A stretch of DNA of 64,000 bases from Pseudomonas viridiflava (GTDB lineage Bacteria; Pseudomonadota; Gammaproteobacteria; Pseudomonadales; Pseudomonadaceae): assembly GCF_900582625.1 (NCBI RefSeq), contig NZ_UTIQ01000138.1, forward strand, positions 1 to 64,000, given 5' to 3'. Shown here in pieces: positions 62,248 through 64,000 of this stretch. The number at the start of each line of letters is the position of its first letter. Position 1 is the first letter of the stretch. The notes under the pieces are model-generated. The model was given only the letters and a program-made list of their open reading frames with translations, was not told where the DNA came from and did not search any database. The position numbers were made by a program, and so were the translations under genes.

Positions 62248-63096
62248 ATGACGTTGCTCACCCGTGTGCTGTTGGTGTTGTCGCTGTTGGTGCCTGGCTA
62301 TCAGGCGTTCGCGCAGACCGATGCGGCGTATCAACAAGAAGCCCAACACGCCAAGGCGCTGTTGCTCAAAGCGGTGGACTACTACGAGAAAAACGGCGAC
62401 GCCGCGCTGGCCGCCTTCAGCCGCCAGGGAGAATTCGTCACCGGCCAGTTGTACGTGTACGTGGTCAACACCCAGGGCGTGATGCTCGCCAGTGGTGGAC
62501 CCTCGGTGATGCTGGTGGGGCGCGACGTATCGGCCACCCTGGACGCCGACACCAAAACCGCCTTCGCCCGCGCGATCAGCGAGCCGGAAGGCGAAATTCA
62601 CGAAGCCGAATACCGCTGGGTCAACCGCCAGGACGGCAAAGTGGAGCGCAAACACACCTACTTCCAACGCATCAACGACCGCATTCTCGCCGTCGGTTAT
62701 TACTTGCCACGGGCCAAGCCAGAAGAAGCGAAAAAACTGCTCACCGAAGCGGCGGCCGCCATCGACAAAGACGCGAAAACCACCTTCACCGCCATCAACG
62801 ACCTGGACCCGCGCTACCTGCAAGACGACCTGTACGTATTTGCGGTCGACCTCACCAGCAAACGCTTCGTCGCCCACGGCTACAACCGCCGCCTGATCGG
62901 CACCGACTTCGCCAACCTGAAAGCCCCCGACGGCGCCGCCATCGGCCAACGCATGCTCGACGCCGTGAACGCCGACGGCCACGGCGAACTGGAATACCTC
63001 TGGCGCAACCCCGTGACCGAACGCAACGAACACAAACATGCGTACCTGCAAAAGGTCGGCAACTACCTGGTGGCCGTGGGGTATTACTCGCGCTGA
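62248..63096 (+). CDS. Secreted protein with tandem Cache domains
   Basis: 282 aa. Signal peptide LTRVLLVLSLLVPGYQAFA; two similar ~115-residue Cache-like units: FVTGQLYVYVVNTQGVMLASG...YRWVNRQDGKVERKHTYFQRINDRILAVGYYL and YLQDDLYVFAVDLTSKRFVAHG...YLWRNPVTERNEHKHAYLQKVGNYLVAVGYYSR. No membrane helix after the Caches, so it is a free periplasmic ligand-binding protein, perhaps a partner of a sensor kinase or chemoreceptor. Confidence 0.85.
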   Translation: MTLLTRVLLVLSLLVPGYQAFAQTDAAYQQEAQHAKALLLKAVDYYEKNGDAALAAFSRQGEFVTGQLYVYVVNTQGVMLASGGPSVMLVGRDVSATLDADTKTAFARAISEPEGEIHEAEYRWVNRQDGKVERKHTYFQRINDRILAVGYYLPRAKPEEAKKLLTEAAAAIDKDAKTTFTAINDLDPRYLQDDLYVFAVDLTSKRFVAHGYNRRLIGTDFANLKAPDGAAIGQRMLDAVNADGHGELEYLWRNPVTERNEHKHAYLQKVGNYLVAVGYYSR

Positions 63097-63104
63097 TCGA
63101 CGAC

Positions 63105-63347
63105 TTGTAGGGGCCAAATTGGTGGCGAACCCTGCAAAACGAATTTTTGATCCGCTTTCTGTAGGAGCGGCTTCAGCCGCGATTGGCCGGGCCTGAAAAT
63201 GGCGATATCCGCCCAAGCGCATCGCGGCTAAAGCCGCTCCTACAGAGTGCTCGATCTGCATTTTGTAGGAGCCACCTTGGTGGCGAACCCTGCGAACGGT
63301 ATTCGAAAATGTTGTTTGCAGGGTTCGCTAGCAAGCTAGCTCCTACA
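63105..63347. repeat. Cluster of REP sequences and REPIN-like pairs
   Basis: A single REP half at 63105-63136, then inverted pairs 63159-63245 (GTAGGAGCGGCTTCAGCCGC ... GCGGCTAAAGCCGCTCCTAC) and 63265-63347 (GTAGGAGCCACCTTGGTGGC ... GCTAGCTCCTACAG). This 240-bp gap holds no gene. Confidence 0.85.
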
Positions 63348-63375
63348 GGGCTGAGCTGGGCAAGTCGGGGCGCTT

Positions 63376-64000
63376 TTAGGTGGCGGCTTGTGCCACTTCA
63401 TCCTCTCTACGAATCTCTTCCAGCATCGCTTGCGCGGCCGGCGACAGGCTGTGCCCGGAGCGCATGACTACGCCGTAGGCCGATTGCTGGGCAGGGCGAT
63501 CGCTGGCCAGCGGCAAAATGTCGAGGCGCCCGGCCGCGACGTCTTCGGCCACCACGTCCCAGGGCGACAGGCTGATCACGTCGCTGCAGGCCACCAGCGC
63601 TTTGAGCACCATAAAGTTGTCGCACTCGATGCCCAGCAATTGCTCTCGGCCGCTGACTTGGCGCAGGGCGGTTTCAACTTCCTCGGGCAGCAACGTGCCC
63701 GCCAGCGGGTAGGCGGCGAGGGCTTCGGGCGTGAGGTCACGCTGTTGCAGCAGCGGGTGACCGGGGCGGCAGAAGAACACGCCGGTGCGCGGTTTCAGCG
63801 GTTCGATGGTCAGCAGCGGGTCGCCTTGCAGTTCGCGGCAGTCGGCTACAAATAGCTCCACGCTTTCATCGAGCAGGCGCTGGCGCAGGCTGCGCCAATC
63901 GCCGATGGCCAGCTGTACGCGGATTTTCGGGTACTGGCTCACCAGCTTGCCCAGCGCGCGGGGAATCAGGTGCGCAGCAGGGTAGGGGCCGGCGCCCAGG
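63376..64000 (-). CDS. LysR-family regulator, 5' end beyond the window
   Basis: Only the C-terminal ~208 residues are present: the effector-binding domain (LGAGPYPAAHLIPRALGKLV, YPKIRVQLAIGDWRSLRQRL, FFCRPGHPLLQQRDLTPEAL). The frame runs uninterrupted to 64000; the DNA-binding HTH must lie outside. Function and target unknown. Confidence 0.85.
   Translation of the reverse strand, partial: LGAGPYPAAHLIPRALGKLVSQYPKIRVQLAIGDWRSLRQRLLDESVELFVADCRELQGDPLLTIEPLKPRTGVFFCRPGHPLLQQRDLTPEALAAYPLAGTLLPEEVETALRQVSGREQLLGIECDNFMVLKALVACSDVISLSPWDVVAEDVAAGRLDILPLASDRPAQQSAYGVVMRSGHSLSPAAQAMLEEIRREDEVAQAAT

Overview
The window reads as a Pseudomonas chromosome fragment (Gammaproteobacteria). Evidence: high-GC core genes with pseudomonad families (MnmC, polyphosphate:AMP phosphotransferase, FecI/FecR-TonB receptor set, DUF6316 and DUF3077 small proteins) and many REP-type intergenic palindromes beginning GTAGGAGC. 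No tRNA, rRNA, CRISPR array or integrase was seen. The species is not assigned.

Layout. 1-241: tandem intergenic repeat. 263-10517: an amine uptake and catabolism locus: AraC regulator, PuuB-like FAD oxidoreductase, cupin, LysR regulator, PotABCD-type ABC transporter, an M24/creatinase-fold hydrolase lacking most metal ligands, and an HDAC-like deacetylase. 10561-13694: LysR, NmrA-type reductase, nitronate monooxygenase. 13704-23395: an AT-richer island bounded by two ~730-bp direct repeats, each holding a DUF3077 gene with its promoter, an attenuator-like hairpin and an elaborate folded 5' leader. Inside is a two-gene secreted RHS/YD-repeat system followed, on the same strand, by a decaying array of immunity-like genes and decapitated toxin tails. 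These are separated by four same-orientation copies of a palindromic element, with a relic of an RHS core end. 23479-28270: siderophore uptake (esterase, TonB receptor, FecR, FecI). 28323-32750: membrane protein, ChrA, TerC-CBS-CorC protein. 32802-43973: chemoreceptor, GNAT, HD protein, HxlR, GST, diguanylate cyclase, MnmC, Pap, thiolase. 44118-53678: small protein, DMT exporter, quinone reductase, fumarase, DUF2804, DUF2059, BolA, TrhO, DsbA-like, ABC exporter. 53688-58498: FAD monooxygenase, two small secreted proteins, DadA-like oxidase and its divergent LysR. 58641-61687: an ECF sigma/anti-sigma pair divergent from a catalase-like peroxidase and cytochrome b561, with mirror-image ECF promoters between them. 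61692-64000: secreted Cys protein, Cache protein, REP cluster and a truncated LysR gene.

The most interesting parts are (1) the duplicated DUF3077 leader, with a sigma70 promoter, attenuator, three-way junction with a cUUCGg loop, and a potential pseudoknot; (2) the RHS immunity/tail cassette array punctuated by palindromic elements; and (3) the amine locus built around a metal-less M24 hydrolase and an HDAC-type deacetylase. All functional statements come from reading the sequence and family knowledge; no database search was run.
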